DNA from: Lucinisca nassula
Taxonomy: Eukaryota; Mollusca; Bivalvia; Lucinida; Lucinidae
Assembly (NCBI GenBank): GCA_963580285.1
Contig: OY757026.1
Location: 83,364,651 to 83,428,650, forward strand
Length of the DNA stretch: 64,000 bases
Reading direction: 5' to 3'
Positions 22,769 to 33,963 of the stretch are shown here, piece by piece. A program made the translations under genes and the position numbers. Every line of letters starts with the position of its first letter. Within the stretch, counting starts at the first letter, position 1. The notes below the pieces were generated by a model. It worked only from the letters and a program-made list of their open reading frames with translations. It ran no database searches and had not been told where the DNA came from.

Positions 22769-24645
22769 CACGGGTGGTAATCAGGGGAACTAGCTCGAAA
22801 ATGAGTCAATGGAAATTTGTTCCCTCGACACACCCGGGAGCTCTCGAGCTAGCTCCAGCACCAGAAAACTTGAAAACAAAGGTAGGTCTCGAAGAGTTTT
22901 ATCACCATTTTTTCTTTGTAAACTATTATAAAAAAAAAATCCGACAATAAAGTGCCACATAGAAATGATTCAACTTTGTAACCCGCTAGAATTTGCCATG
23001 GAAATTTGCAGCGCTGGAGTATAAATGAAAGTAAACTTTTTATCAAAGACCTGAACAATTGTCAATTTATGTCAACACGGAGATTTTGGCCATCGTTTTT
23101 TTTCATTTTCCGTCAAAAGTACGCCCTTCACACCCCCCAGAAGTAACATTCCTAGTGAAATGAAACATGAAACGTTTGAAATAAGCAAAATATTTTGACC
23201 ATGATTACGTAACTTGCCACTTATGACGAAATTACTGTCTGAGCTAGTCTTCTCCACAATCGAGCTAGTTCACTCGACATGGAGATAGTGCCCTCCAAGA
23301 TAAAACATTCATCAGATGAATGGAGCCTGGTTCGATGTCTTTCTATGGTCCCACCCAGTTTATCCAACTGGTTTCTTAACCTCTGGCTAGTGGGCCTGGT
23401 GGTTAAGTGCGCTGTCTGTCTGGTTTAACCATTTAGCTGCAAACGCAAATTGAGATTTGACATAATACATTGTTAATTTGAATATTCGATTTTCTTTTCA
23501 GATGGGCGCTTTCCAAGGAAAAAGTTCCAAAGGACTATTCCTGAGCAGAAAAAATACCGGACAGGCAACAAAAAATATATATATTCCTGTGCTAGATAAT
23601 CGGGCGTCTCTTTACTTTTTATTCCCTAGATTATTATAGTTATTCATGAATCATGCGACTAAGTATCATTCCCACATTTTGAATATTATAACCCATAGAG
23701 GATCTAATTAAAATGCTTTTGACTGTCTGTCTGTCTGTCCGTCCGTCTGTATGTTCGTTCGTTCGTTCATCCGTCTTCCAATGGACCCATCCATCCAAAT
23801 ACCCACTCACTTACCTCTCTCTGTAGTGTACCCATCCATCCAACCAACATCCATCCATCCATTCTAAATTGGAAGGGGGCGAAGCAACTAGATGGACGAA
23901 CTGACTCAGGGGTGAAAAGACCAGGCTTTGTGGACGAAACAGCTATAGGTGCAAAATGGGGCGAAACGACCAGGGAGAAACGACTGAGGGGCCGTCTTGT
24001 GGGCATAGTATCTTGTTACCCCACTAGCCAGAGGTAAACAAACCAGTTGGATAAACTGGGTGGGACCATAGAAAGACATCGAATCAGGCCCCAGTCATCT
24101 GATGGATGTTTCATCTTCATTTTTGAGGGCAATATCCCCATGTCGAGTGAACTAGCTCCTTATCGAGAAGACTAGCTCGGACAGTATTTTCATCATAAGT
24201 CGCAAGTTACGTAATCACGGCCAAAATAATTTGCTTATTTCAAACGTTCCATGTTTCATTTCACTAGGGATGTTGCTTCTGGGGTGTGGAGGGCCTACTT
24301 ATGAAGGAAAATGAAAAATCGTCGGCCAAAATCTCCGTGTGGACATAAAGTGACAATTGTTCAGGTCCGTGATAAAAAGTTTACTTCCATTCATACTCCA
24401 GCGCTGCAAATTTCCATGGCAAATTCTAGCCAGGTACAAAGTTTAATCATTTCTATGTGGCACTGCATTGCCGGATTTTTTTATAAATAGCTTACAAAGG
24501 AGAAAATGGTGATAATACTCTTCGACACCTACCTTTGTTTTCAATTTTCCTGGTGATGGAGCTAGCTTGAGAGCTCCCGGATGTGTCGAGGGAACAAATT
24601 TCCATTGACTCATTTTCGAGCTAGATCCCCTGATTACCACCCGTG
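22769..24645. mobile_element. 1.88-kb fold-back transposon with about 0.63-kb terminal inverted repeats
   Basis: The left arm (22769-23395) begins CACGGGTGGTAATCAGGGG and the right arm (24013-24645) ends GATTACCACCCGTG; the arms pair over nearly their whole length with modest divergence. The flanks carry a perfect 5-bp target duplication CATAA (22764-22768 and 24646-24650), checkable because the host array repeat normally reads CCCATAAATGAACC. The roughly 620-bp centre holds TCTG/TCCG and CCATC simple repeats (23725-23860) and no transposase. Confidence 0.88.
23725..23865. repeat. TCTG/TCCG/TTCG and CCATC simple repeats
   Basis: Mixed tetranucleotide runs followed by CCATCCAT-type repeats in the spacer of the fold-back element. 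Confidence 0.8.
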
Positions 24646-25310
24646 CATAAATGAACCATGCCGACTCAAGGTCAAGGTCACATTTGAAGGTCACGAGTAT
24701 AAAACTTTGAATTTTTTGTCTGTTCCATATCTCCTTTACCCCTCAAAGGTTTTTCGTTAAACTTTGGTCAATTATCCCCCTCAGTGAGCTCACGTGCAGA
24801 GTCCATATAATAATCATGTCGATACCAGATCAAGGTCACATTGGAAGGTCACGAGTTTGAAACTTTGAATTTTGTGTCCATTCCATATCTCCTTTACCAT
24901 TCAAAGGATTTTCATTAAATGTTGGTCAAATGTCCCCATCAGAGAGCTGATGTGCATAGCACATAAATAAACCATGCCAACTCAAGGTCAAGGTCACAGT
25001 TGAAGGTGAAAAGTTTGAAACTTTGAATTTTGTGTCCGTTCCATATCTCCTTTACCCCTAGAAGGATTTTCATTAAACTTTTGTGAAATATACCCCAGAG
25101 TGAGCTGATGTGCAGAACCATAAATAAACCATGTCAACTCAAAGTCAAGGTCACAGGTGAAGGTCACAAGGTCGAGTCTTGATACAAAGTGCGGCGGGGG
25201 ATTTGGCTGTCCTTGCGATTGCATTAATGTGAGGTCGGTTTCTCCTCTGCCCTGAAGCAAAATGACGTCCTTTGTGTAGTCCATGCATGGTACTTGTTAC
25301 AGTTGTTTTT

Positions 25311-25655
25311 ACGGTCCCCGCCCATCGGAGCTTGAAGGAAAAGATGAGCTGCATGATGCTTCCACGCAGGTAAACCGCTTTGAGGATCTAAGCCTGCCCA
25401 GGCAAAGCGATGCGAGCCGGACCGTCAAATACCATAACACCTAGATTCGTGGTGCTGGTGCAAACCGCTTAAAAGGGGCGCGGGTCGGGCTGTCCCGGCA
25501 TATAAACCTTATTGGTTTGATTGGGCGACAGGGCTTGGGATGTCATTTCATCTCAATGTCGGGTAAAATTCCCACAAAAATGGAAGCAACGTCTCGCAAA
25601 TGACATATACAGTGTAGACGGGGACATTGAACCTCAAATCAAACAAACAATTGTT
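25311..25655 (+). repeat. SINE-B copy with internal duplication
   Basis: It begins CCCCGCCCATCGGAGCTTGA and contains TGCATGATGCTTCCACGCAG, TAAGCCTGCCCAGGCAAA, CATTTCATCTCAATGTCGGG and the tail TCAAATCAAACAAACAA. Other copies are at 49426, 54003, 58040 and 62858. Part of the mid-section (25440-25475) looks duplicated. Confidence 0.8.
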
Positions 25656-25795
25656 TTTGTTTGTTTCGGGATTTAACGTCCCCGTCAACACTATGAAGGT
25701 TATTTTAGACGTTGCTTCCAATTTTGTGGGACATTACCCGACATTGAGTGAAGTGACATCTCAAGCCCTGCCGTCCAAACAAACGAATATGGTTA
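25655..25795 (-). repeat. SINE-B copy, inverted, tail to tail with the previous one
   Basis: The reverse complement gives the 3' half of SINE-B (GTCGGGTAATGTCCC, GTTGACGGGGACGTTAAA, CAAACAAAAACAA). The pair with 25311-25655 forms an imperfect inverted repeat. Confidence 0.8.
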
Positions 25796-26161
25796 ATATG
25801 CAGTATAGCTTTTACAAAACTCTAGATCTACGCTGAGCTCATATTATACTGTCTAAAGTTATATACATATGCCAGAAATATGTTTTATACAATTTACTGT
25901 CTTTGGCAATATTCTAATTGCCAGTCTGCACCCAGGATCCTGCCGACTGAAGTATGAAATGTCAAAGTTGCAAATGCTGCAATTTTGTCAAAAAGTACTT
26001 TTTCATCTTAAAAATGGCACATGTGCAACTTGTTTGTAACATCATATCAAACGGAATGCTTGAAAACTGTTGGAGACGTTAAGCAAACAACTTTCCTGCA
26101 CTTTATAGAAGACTAACCGAAAAGTAACCCCAACATTATGCTTACGATAGGGCAAGTTTTT

Positions 26162-26340
26162 TTTAGCTCACCAGAGCCGAATGCTCTAGGCGAGCTTATA
26201 GGATAAGCAGTGGTCTATCGTGGTCGAGAGTTTGTTGATGTATAGTTTGTATAGCATGTACAAATATGACAGCAAATATGGGCTTGTACACATGTGATAG
26301 CTGTTTTATGCCAGAGCTCTCTGCCCGTTGGCCTCTTTTT
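26162..26340 (+). mobile_element. 180-bp deletion derivative of the 13464 array element
   Basis: It has the same left end (TTTTTAGCTCACCAGAGCCGAA...AGCTTATAGGATA) and the same right end type (CCAGAGCTCT...TTGGCCTCTTTTTT) as the 3.06-kb element, but no array inside. The head hairpin is weakened by substitutions. Confidence 0.7.
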
Positions 26341-27433
26341 TATGTGAAAGCTTTGACTTATTATGGAGGAGGGTGGAGATAGGGAAAAAGGTGCCAGTAA
26401 GCGAAAGACTTAAGCATATCCAGAATATCACCTGACAAGTGACCGTTCAAACTAATCGCAATTGACCTGTACAATCCCAATACTTACAAAAGCAAGTGAC
26501 CTGAACAGCGTTTCCTTTCCCCTGTGTCATACTTTTAACAATCCTTCGGTCTGATTTGGATTTTTGAAGATGTCTTTGATTTGTATTCAATCAGTGATAA
26601 TATTAGAAGACTAAAATGCTAAATAACAAAGGAAATGCTTCTTAACACACGTTTTATGCATATTTACACTTGTGTCAACCGGTTATGGCATTACGATAAA
26701 CAAAGTGATCAACAATCTAGCTCTTCTCATGCCATCCAAAAAATAACATATTTATGTGGTTGGAATATGATAAAAACATCCATCTTACCAGCAAGACATA
26801 TGTATCGCATATAAGCGTTATGTTCGCAGAACAAAAATGAAATTACTTACCGTGTCGACGAAAATATCATACCGCAAGTGACTGATCGTCCACTGTACAA
26901 ATCGCAAGTGATGTTCAATCACAAATGGCCGTTCACTTCCGCTCCCATACTGTGAAAATGAAAATATCTATTAACTTCCATTTAGATATTTGCACTACAT
27001 GGACGTTGTTTTAGGTCATCATGGCCATGTTTTTATTAGAACTCGTTGTTTTCCCCAGTTACTTTTAAAATTGAAGGCGATATATAATCACGCAAGAATT
27101 TACCATTTCTAATTATTGAAAACAATGTCTTAGTCTTTAAGGCATCTCAACTGTATACATACATGTGCTCTCTGTTGGGACCTAACCAACCCATCAAGTG
27201 GGCTGGAACAATGCAGACTTGTAATAATTATTTGTATGAACCTTTTTCTCTTGGTTATTAATATGAGATTACCCACATAGAACCCACATGCTACCCATAT
27301 GGGCTGGCCCATGTGGGTCCCAGGTGGAACCGTGTTGTAAATCCCGTATGGGCCCTATATGGAATGCCCATGTAGGACCCATATGGAATCCCATATGGGA
27401 CCCAGATGTGTCCCATATATTTTGCTGGCTGGG

Positions 27434-27510
27434 TAGTACCGCTGCTGCTTTCTTGTCAGCTCAACCTCACCGTATGGTCTATCTATCTATCTATCTATCT
27501 ATCTTCTGAT
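27434..27510 (-). pseudogene. Displaced 5' piece of LINE L2a linker plus (GATA)n
   Basis: After the TA duplication the minus-strand frame reads EVELTRKQQRYY, which continues into the linker at 20728. It is bounded by a (TATC)n run at 27479-27503, which read on the minus strand is a (GATA)n of the sort that tails LINEs here (compare 30288-30302). Confidence 0.7.
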
Positions 27511-28925
27511 ACTGCGTCGGTCACATTTGACCATTACCGCAGGTGTATATTACATACACTCCAGGTGGTCATTACCGCTGAAGGCATGAGGAAGCTTTGG
27601 CTACTTTATGATTCATAGCTACACACAAATCAGACTGCGGTGATGTACAGGCTAATGTGAGTCTTCGTTGGGCCCCGGCGCTAGGCCCACATATAGCTGT
27701 CGATGTGGCCCTGCCCAATAACATTTATAAAACGAAATCGAAAGCAAGAAACAAATAAAAAATTAAAGTCACGCATTAGGGACATAAACTTATGGATGAT
27801 TGGCACGTGTCCCAATAATGACTCAGGTTTGAGTAATATGATAATCGATCTGTTTGTGACTTTAGGGCACGTGTCGATCATAGAGGGTAACAACGCAAAG
27901 TGATTATTGATCATTAAAATGCATACCGACATGTGCCAACAATATAAACTACTAAACAATGACCCCCAGAACTACAATTTCCAAGTTCATATATAAACAC
28001 ACCATCTTTTGTATTATTTTTTTTATTTCATATCTATTCCATTACAAAATTTGCATTGCGAGAAGACTCACATTTGAGGAAGGTAATTATTGAAAATAAT
28101 GATACAAATGCCGATCGATGTAAAGGGAAATAAATGTTATATACAAGTATTTTATCATAAACTGACTATATCTTTCATTTTTTATATTAGTCTGATAATT
28201 GACCCTTATAACAGCCTTGAAATCATTTATGGGCCGGAATTGCTATGGGCCGGTTTTCTTATGGGCCGAAATGATCCGGTACCAAGCATCTGTGACCAAC
28301 TGTAGTCTGGTGAAATACTTCACTGGTCTTGGTGGCATTTTGTTCTGGATCACAACCAGGCTTTACACCTTTTAACCAGGATTCTGAGCCGCAGATGGTA
28401 AATTTGAACTAGTTGAGTTTCACAAGACCTTTGACCATGTTAACAGTCAGCAAGAATGCTCTCAATTTTGTTAAGGGTTGTCTTTTTTCTGGGTATTGAA
28501 ACGCAGTAGGCTTTTTGAAAAGCCTTTCTTGCTCACTTTGCTGCTGCAGGTGCGCGACCTTTTATCCAACCAACCAACGGCTTCAATATCAACCATGACC
28601 TTTCCGTATGTCCAATCAGGGGTAGCCCCTATGTGCTTTTAGCGCCCGGTTACCTTACAAAATCTATCAAGTCAAGTATGTCCAATCAAAACCTGTTTTA
28701 CATATTGCCCCTTAACAACTAAAATGGCCGAAGACGCACAGCAATTCTTTTTCGGCTTTTTATTTTCGAGATATATGGCGACAGCCTAAGACTTTTTGTG
28801 TTTGGACGATTAATTTAATCGCATCACGACGGCATCCAAAGTTTCTTTAAGTTCCACAACGTCAGTGGAGTCAACAGGATCGAAGAAGGTAATTAAACCA
28901 AAAGCCGTCCTTGAAAAAGTAGAGG
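27511..28925. other. No gene or named repeat seen
   Basis: Several short ORFs without domains or splice signals of convincing quality. I see no match to the repeat families in this window. Confidence 0.5.
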
Positions 28926-28928
28926 AAT

Positions 28929-30116
28929 TTGGATGGGTGGAGTAATGATATTGATCAAAATCGATTTATACACGAGAGCCAGGTTTTCCATGGTAGTGAT
29001 GGGGCCACAAACCGTGGCCACAAACAGACTGACTTGATTATCATGGACTTCGCTAAGGCCTTTGACAAGGTACCTCACAGGAGGCTATTGTATAAATTGG
29101 ATTACTATGGGATAAGAGGATCCACACACAGGTGGATTAGCTCATGGCTCTCAGGGCGCTCACAACAAGTTGTACTTGATGGCCAAGCGTCTGATCCAGT
29201 CCCTGTTTTATCTGGTGTCCCCCAAGGTTCGGTCCTTGGACCGGTCCTTTTCTTGGTATTCATTAATGATCTCCCTGATAACATCAGGTCATCTGCCCGT
29301 TTGTTTGCTGATGATTGTGTCCTTTATAGGAATATATATTCTTCTTCTGACTGTCTTATTCTACAAGATGACCTGAATCAACTAGCACAGTGGGAGGCCG
29401 ATTGGCAGATGAAGTTCAATGTGGCCAAATGTCATTCAATGAGGGTGTCGCGACACCCTCCTGACAAACAAATTAAGTTTGACTATAAACTACACCAGCA
29501 AATCTTGGAGCAGGTTCAATCCGCCAAATATCTTGGTATCACCATCACTGATGATCTTGATTGGGGTCAACACGTTTCAGAAATTACATCAAAAGCAACT
29601 AGGACTTTAGGATTTCTTAGACGAAACTTGGCTTTTGCACCTAGGCAGACAAAGGATGTTGCATATAAAACATTGGTTCACCCTCAGCTAGAATATGCAT
29701 CACCCATTTGGCATCCCTATGTTAAAACTCAGATTCAGCAGGTGGAGAAGGTGCAGAGGACAGCTGCTCGATGGACCTGCCGACGATGGCGCAATAGAAG
29801 CAGCGTCGGTGACATGCTTAACGAGCTAGAATGGCCGTCCCTAGAGGCCCGTCGTGAGCAGTCCTCTTTAACCTTCTTCTATAAGATACATTCAGGTACA
29901 GTGGCCGTTAATAAAGATAAATACTTGACCCCTGTGACAGTTTCAACTCGAACAAGGGCATCAAAAGTAAACAACTCACAGTATCACAGGTACCAGTCCT
30001 ACAGTGATGCCCTGAAAAATTCCTTCTTCCCTAGGACTATTCCCCAGTGGAATAGTCTTCCCTCTTCTGTGGTGAATGCTAAGACTGCAGAGGAGTTCAA
30101 AGCCCATACAGTGTAA
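28929..30116 (+). CDS. LINE L3 reverse transcriptase, C-terminal two-thirds, open
   Basis: A 395-codon open frame. Recognisable sequence begins near residue 33 with TDLIIMDFAKAFDKVPHRRL (catalytic aspartate), then SGVPQGSVLGPVLFLVFIND, the catalytic RLFADDCVLYR, WQMKFNVAKCHSM, AKYLGITITDDLDWGQHV and the C-terminal domain QQVEKVQRTAARW ... FFPRTIPQWNSLPSSV. Both aspartates of the FADD box are present and no stop interrupts it, so this is the best-preserved LINE of the window. The first 30 or so residues and the ATG come from flanking sequence, so it is not an independently functional gene. Jockey/CR1/L2-like by the C-terminal domain. Confidence 0.92.
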   Translation: MDGWSNDIDQNRFIHESQVFHGSDGATNRGHKQTDLIIMDFAKAFDKVPHRRLLYKLDYYGIRGSTHRWISSWLSGRSQQVVLDGQASDPVPVLSGVPQGSVLGPVLFLVFINDLPDNIRSSARLFADDCVLYRNIYSSSDCLILQDDLNQLAQWEADWQMKFNVAKCHSMRVSRHPPDKQIKFDYKLHQQILEQVQSAKYLGITITDDLDWGQHVSEITSKATRTLGFLRRNLAFAPRQTKDVAYKTLVHPQLEYASPIWHPYVKTQIQQVEKVQRTAARWTCRRWRNRSSVGDMLNELEWPSLEARREQSSLTFFYKIHSGTVAVNKDKYLTPVTVSTRTRASKVNNSQYHRYQSYSDALKNSFFPRTIPQWNSLPSSVVNAKTAEEFKAHTV

Positions 30117-30310
30117 GATTGAGACTCAGAGGTATGCGTTTTAGTATACCTCTGTTATTCAGATTGTAAATAGTTTTAAGGACTCATCCAGTGACTTCTC
30201 TTTTTTTTTTTTTTTTTCAGCTAAATTCTAAATTTAGCTACGCATCCAACTGAGGTAATGGCCAAATATGACCGACTCAGTATAAGAAGATAGATAGATA
30301 GGTAGTACTT
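28929..30310 (+). mobile_element. 5'-truncated non-LTR retrotransposon (LINE L3) with 3' tail
   Basis: This plus-strand LINE starts within RT block 3-4 and runs to its 3' end. The coding part stops at 30116; the 3' UTR has a T-run with a small hairpin (CTAAATT...AATTTAG, 30221-30239) and ends in a (GATA)n tail at 30288-30302. 5' truncation with an intact 3' end is the hallmark of target-primed reverse transcription. Confidence 0.9.
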
Positions 30311-30579
30311 GATAGCATAGTCATAAGTGGTACAGTACGCTCACCGTGATGGTCAAGTTGGAAAGTCCTGCATTATTTGCGAGGAAATTACATGGGTTTC
30401 GTGTGAGCTTCATGTGGAACGTGGAGCAGTAAACGGGAGCTCATGCAACAGTAGTGTGGAAAGGATTAACAGCTCGAGCGTGGAAGAGATTTTTCTCCTA
30501 TTACTGCAACTTGCTCACATCTGAGCATTACGGGCAGGATTTCCTGGGTGGTAACCAGTACTTTTTTTATTTTATTTTT
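30311..30579. other. No gene or named repeat seen
   Basis: A 65-codon ORF (30327) has no recognisable domain. Confidence 0.45.
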
Positions 30580-30710
30580 TTAAGTTGAAGTGTCTTGCTC
30601 AAGGACACAACACTTTGGTCAGCCTGAGGCTCGAACCTGCAACCTCTTGATCACAAATCGGATGCGCTACCACTGCACCAAAGTGCCCCACTGCACCAAA
30701 GCGCTTCACA
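30580..30710 (-). repeat. tRNA-derived SINE with V-type domain, minus strand
   Basis: The reverse complement reads a tRNA-like head (CTTTGGTGCAGTGGTAGCGC, B box GGTTCGAGCCT) followed by GTCCTTGAGCAAGACACTTC, the same central block as at 18620-18640. Confidence 0.8.
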
Positions 30711-30950
30711 GTCATTGCAAAAATCAGTATTACACAACAGCTTTCATACATGTTATATCTCCCGATTTCGTCTGGATATCCTGATTTGGAGCCCCATCTC
30801 ATGGTCTCCTGCCAATAGCCCATATCTCACAACAAGACAATTTTCTACAGTCGTTTTTAGCGGACCCAACATTTGAGTTATACCTGTGCGGTTAACCGTC
30901 AGTAATAAGGTAACCTTTCCATGTTTAACGATCTCGCATGTGACTACCGG

Positions 30951-31155
30951 TCCCAGTAGCTCAGTGGTAGAGCGTCCCCTTTGGGAATGGGAGGTTGCAG
31001 GTTCGATCTCCGGCCGCGCCATACCAAACCGAAGGCGTGAAAAATGGTACTAGGCCTCCTTTGGCTGATGCTCGCATTATCAGGGGTATTTCTAGGAAGA
31101 TATCTGATATGCAACGTTAAATAAAGCTTCTTTATCTTATCTTTTATCTTTATCC
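30951..31155 (+). repeat. tRNA-derived SINE with (TCTTTATCTTAT)n tail
   Basis: The head has a good A box (TAGCTCAGTGG, 30957-30967) and B box (GGTTCGATCTC, 30999-31009) of an RNA polymerase III promoter. A unique body follows and the 3' end is an ATAAAGCTTCTTTATCTTAT repeat. It is not a functional tRNA gene: the acceptor stem does not close. Confidence 0.82.
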
Positions 31156-31194
31156 ATGGCGATAATCCTCTCATCTAACTCGTGCTATATTCAC

Positions 31195-31388
31195 ATGGTT
31201 GGTCGGGGCTTGGAGAAATAGATTGGACTGCATGATGCTTCCATGCAGAGCTGAATCTGACCACACACAAGTACTGGTAAACAGCTTAGAAAGACTAAGC
31301 CTGCCCAGGCAAACCCTGGCTGGTTTCGAACCTGCATCCTCCTGATCACCAGTCAGGCGTGCATCCAACTGAGCCACAGAGGCCGACA
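31195..31388 (-). repeat. tRNA-headed SINE, minus strand, sharing body with SINE-B
   Basis: The minus strand begins GGCCTCTGTGGCTCAGTTGG with a B box GGTTCGAAACC, and continues into TTTGCCTGGGCAGGCTTAG and TGCATGGAAGCATCATGCAG. These body blocks are shared with SINE-B but here are fused to a tRNA-like head. Confidence 0.7.
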
Positions 31389-32485
31389 GTTTTATGATCG
31401 AAGATTAATTTAAATAATTGATATTTTTAAAAGTTTAAGAGGTACATGATGTTGGGGGAAAGCTTTTAAAACCAGATTGCAACAGGACACTGTCACAGAG
31501 GCATATACTCCAGTGATTTAATCAACCCAATCAATCACCAATTGACCAGTAATGACCAGGTAAAACAGGTTTTAACCACCGGCCCGGTCAATATTTATAT
31601 TGACTGGCTTTTTGCCAACCTTGGTCTGTGATGTTTCACCATTTCTCCTAGACCATTTAAGCTAGAATCTCTAAATTTTCACAGGCAATAGTCCTTTGTC
31701 TTAGGACTGCAGGAACATATTCAGAGTTTTGATGTGAACCCCAGGCAGGGGTTGGGTCCAGCACTGCCCAAAGAGTCAAAATTCTTTTTATCCAAACATG
31801 GTCATGTTTGCATATAAAATCAAAGGTAATGAAGAGTGGAATACAGTGGTGCAATAATTCTGCCCCGGGGGCATGTGTGGGGTTAACTGAGAGCAGAAAG
31901 TAGGATTTTGGGTCCTTTTTCCGATTTTAGACAACTCCTCCTAAGCTTTTCAGGGGTGTAAAATTCCACTCGCCCGCTCGCATTTGCGAGTAAGTTTTAA
32001 GGCAGGGCGAGTAAGGTTTTCAAAACTGACCTTACCTTTTCTTCAGTTTTAGCACCGAAATGAAAAGTTTAGACGATAAGGGCGAGTAAGTTTGAGGGAC
32101 ATTTTACACCTCTGCTTTTTGAACTAGAATCTTGAAACTGTCACAGTTAATAGCCCTTGGATGAGCACTGGAGGAACGTATTTGAAATTTTGATGTGACC
32201 CCCCACACACACCTGAGGTATGGCCAGGGGGTGAGCCCCATGGATTAAAAATCTATTTTGTACAAACATATATAGGAATTTCGATCAAGTTTAGTTTAGT
32301 TTGGTTGCTTTTACTTTTATTGCACCTTCCCCCATGTCAGTATAACAGCCAATCAAATGCCTACAAAAAATTACTGGTTCTAGTGTTCTCTGCATGCTTT
32401 ATGGAAAACTGAAAACCAGTCAACCATGGTCGAACCCACCTACATATATACTCGTTGGCTGAATGGTGGAAACTAAACTGATGTC
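31389..32485. other. No gene or named repeat seen
   Basis: Sequence without coding signal. There is an imperfect internal duplication around 31640-31760 and 32110-32230 (shared TTGAAACTGTCACAG-like and GAGGAACGTATT-like phrases), suggesting an old tandem unit of about 470 bp. Confidence 0.45.
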
Positions 32486-32489
32486 ATTT

Positions 32490-33285
32490 CCTCCAAACCT
32501 TTTGATAGATTTTCATTAAACTTTGGTCAATTATTCGGCTCAGTGAGCTGATGTGCAGAACCCATAAATGAACCTTGCCGACTCAAGGTCAAGGTCACAG
32601 TTGAAGGTCACGAGTTTGAAACTTGGAATTTTGTGTCCGTTCCATATCTCCTTTACCCTTGGAAGGATTTTCATTAAACTTTGGTCAAATATTGTTCTCA
32701 GTGAGCTGATGTGCAGAACCCATACCTGTAAATGAACCATGCTGACTCATGGTCAAGGTCACATTTGAAGGTCAAGAATTTAAAAGTTTGATTTTTGTGT
32801 CCGTTCCATATCTCCTTTACCCTTCAAACGATTTTCATTAATTTTGGTCAGTTATCCCCCTCAGTGAGCTCATGTGCAGAGCCCATAAATGAATCGTGTC
32901 GACACCAGGTCAAGGTCACATTGGAAGGTCACGAGTTTAAAACTTTGAATTTTGTGTCTGTTCCATATCTCCTTTACCCCTGAAAGGATTTTCATTAAAC
33001 TTTTAAGTCAAATATCCCCCTCAGTGAGCTGATGTGCAGAACCCATAAATAAACCATGCCAACTCAAGGTCAATGTCAAAGGTGAAGGTCATGAGTTTGA
33101 AACATGGAATTTTGTGTCCGTTTCATATAGCCTGTACCCCTGGAAGGATTTTCGTTAAACTTTTGTGAAATAAGCCCCACAGTGAGCTGATGTGCAAAAC
33201 AATAAATAAACCATACCAACTGAAGGTCGAGGTCACAGGTGAAGGTCACAAGGTTGAGCCTTGAAACAAAGTGCGGCGGGGGATT
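32490..33285 (+). repeat. Head-less copy of the 170-bp array element
   Basis: Five units of about 170 bp with TTTTCATTAAACTTTGGTCA and CAAGGTCAAGGTCACAGTTG, ending in the same terminus GCGGCGGGGGATT (33273-33285) as the 22247 element. The left terminus and hairpin are missing. Confidence 0.8.
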
Positions 33286-33312
33286 TGGCTGTCCCTCAGA
33301 CTGCTTTCTTGT

Positions 33313-33505
33313 TCATTATATTATTGATGTGGGTAGTCCAAATTAGATCCTAAGGAAAAATGACCCCAAGGTATTTAGCTTAGACACCTTCCAGCTCGTG
33401 CTTAATTTCAGTATGATTTTTGAGGAGGGTTACATGAAGGACGTGGCCTTTAGAGGGATTTAAGATCATCCACTGTTCCAGGCTAAGTAGTTCACACTGG
33501 AGGAC
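33313..33505 (-). pseudogene. Heavily decayed LINE RT fragment
   Basis: The minus strand reads LEQWMILNPSKGHVLHVT and, after a stop, AKYLGVIF ... LIWTTHINNIM, the palm-to-thumb region of a LINE RT with several stop codons. Confidence 0.7.
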
Positions 33506-33741
33506 CTGACCTTCAAACTGAACTGGCGAGACACATAGTGGCATTGCAACTTATTGTTGATTTGAACTGCTTTTGCAGCCTGTCATTTATGTATGTGAGA
33601 AAAAGAATTTCTCTAGTTTAATTTTGCTTAGTTTGAAAGATATCAATTGTTCAACGCAATAATGTGCTCACTTAGTTTTCAAGATGAAAGCACTAGCAGC
33701 TTTTGAAAGCTTTGAGTGTCCTCTTTCAATCCCCACTTTAA

Positions 33742-33963
33742 CCCATTTTGTACCAAATGGAATCTTCCTCCTTATATTATGGCATGAGTCCCTTTCAAAA
33801 TTTAGGGGTATTAGGTTGTGTTTTCTTCAAAATTGATTTAGAAAATGGCTGAACTTTTTGCAAACAGTGCAGGCCCAAATCAGATGCCACATTCTGCAGC
33901 GTCTGATTTGGGCCTGCACTGTTTGCCAGACTACCCGTTGTGGGGTTTCTGATACTAAATGGG
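33742..33963 (+). mobile_element. TTAA-flanked MITE family B, copy 1
   Basis: TTAA at 33738-33741 and 33964-33967. The ends are CCCATTTTGTACC and ACTAAATGGG. The core is a hairpin, GCAAACAGTGCAGGCCCAAA ... TTTGGGCCTGCACTGTTTGC, around CAGATGCC/GCGTCTG. Other copies: 44617-44847 and 56934-57153. Confidence 0.85.

Larger units (their letters stand above)
22247..25203 (+). mobile_element. Hairpin-headed array element (about 170-bp units), nested
   Basis: Its ends are inverted: AATCCCCCACCGC at 22247 against GCGGCGGGGGATT at 25191-25203. Near the left end is a hairpin (CCGCGAAGCAGAGCGG), then a TCCG-rich microsatellite (22300-22350). Units of about 170 bp share TTTTCATTAAACTTTGGTCA, GAGCTGATGTGCAGAACCC and CAAGGTCAAGGTCACAGTTG. 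A fold-back element interrupts the array at 22769-24645. A second, head-less copy of the family lies at 32490-33285. Confidence 0.8.
20731..27433. mobile_element. 6.7-kb fold-back element with long inverted arms, TA target duplication
   Basis: The left end CCCAGCAAGCATGTG (20731) and the right end TTTGCTGGCTGGG (27421-27433) are inverted repeats, flanked by TA on both sides. Deleting the element leaves a continuous LINE linker frame. The outer arms are rich in the palindromic motif CCCATATGGG (20745-20850 and 27270-27420). Further in, 21135-21230 (AGTGAACGGCCATTTGCGAT and on) is the reverse complement of 26872-26950, and the CACTTGCGAT-type blocks at 21590-21700 are mirrored at 26430-26515. 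No transposase was seen; the middle is occupied by later insertions. Confidence 0.75.

Noticed and set aside
30951..31025. Possible functional tRNA gene
   Set aside because: A and B boxes are good but the acceptor stem does not close and the sequence continues into a SINE body and tail.
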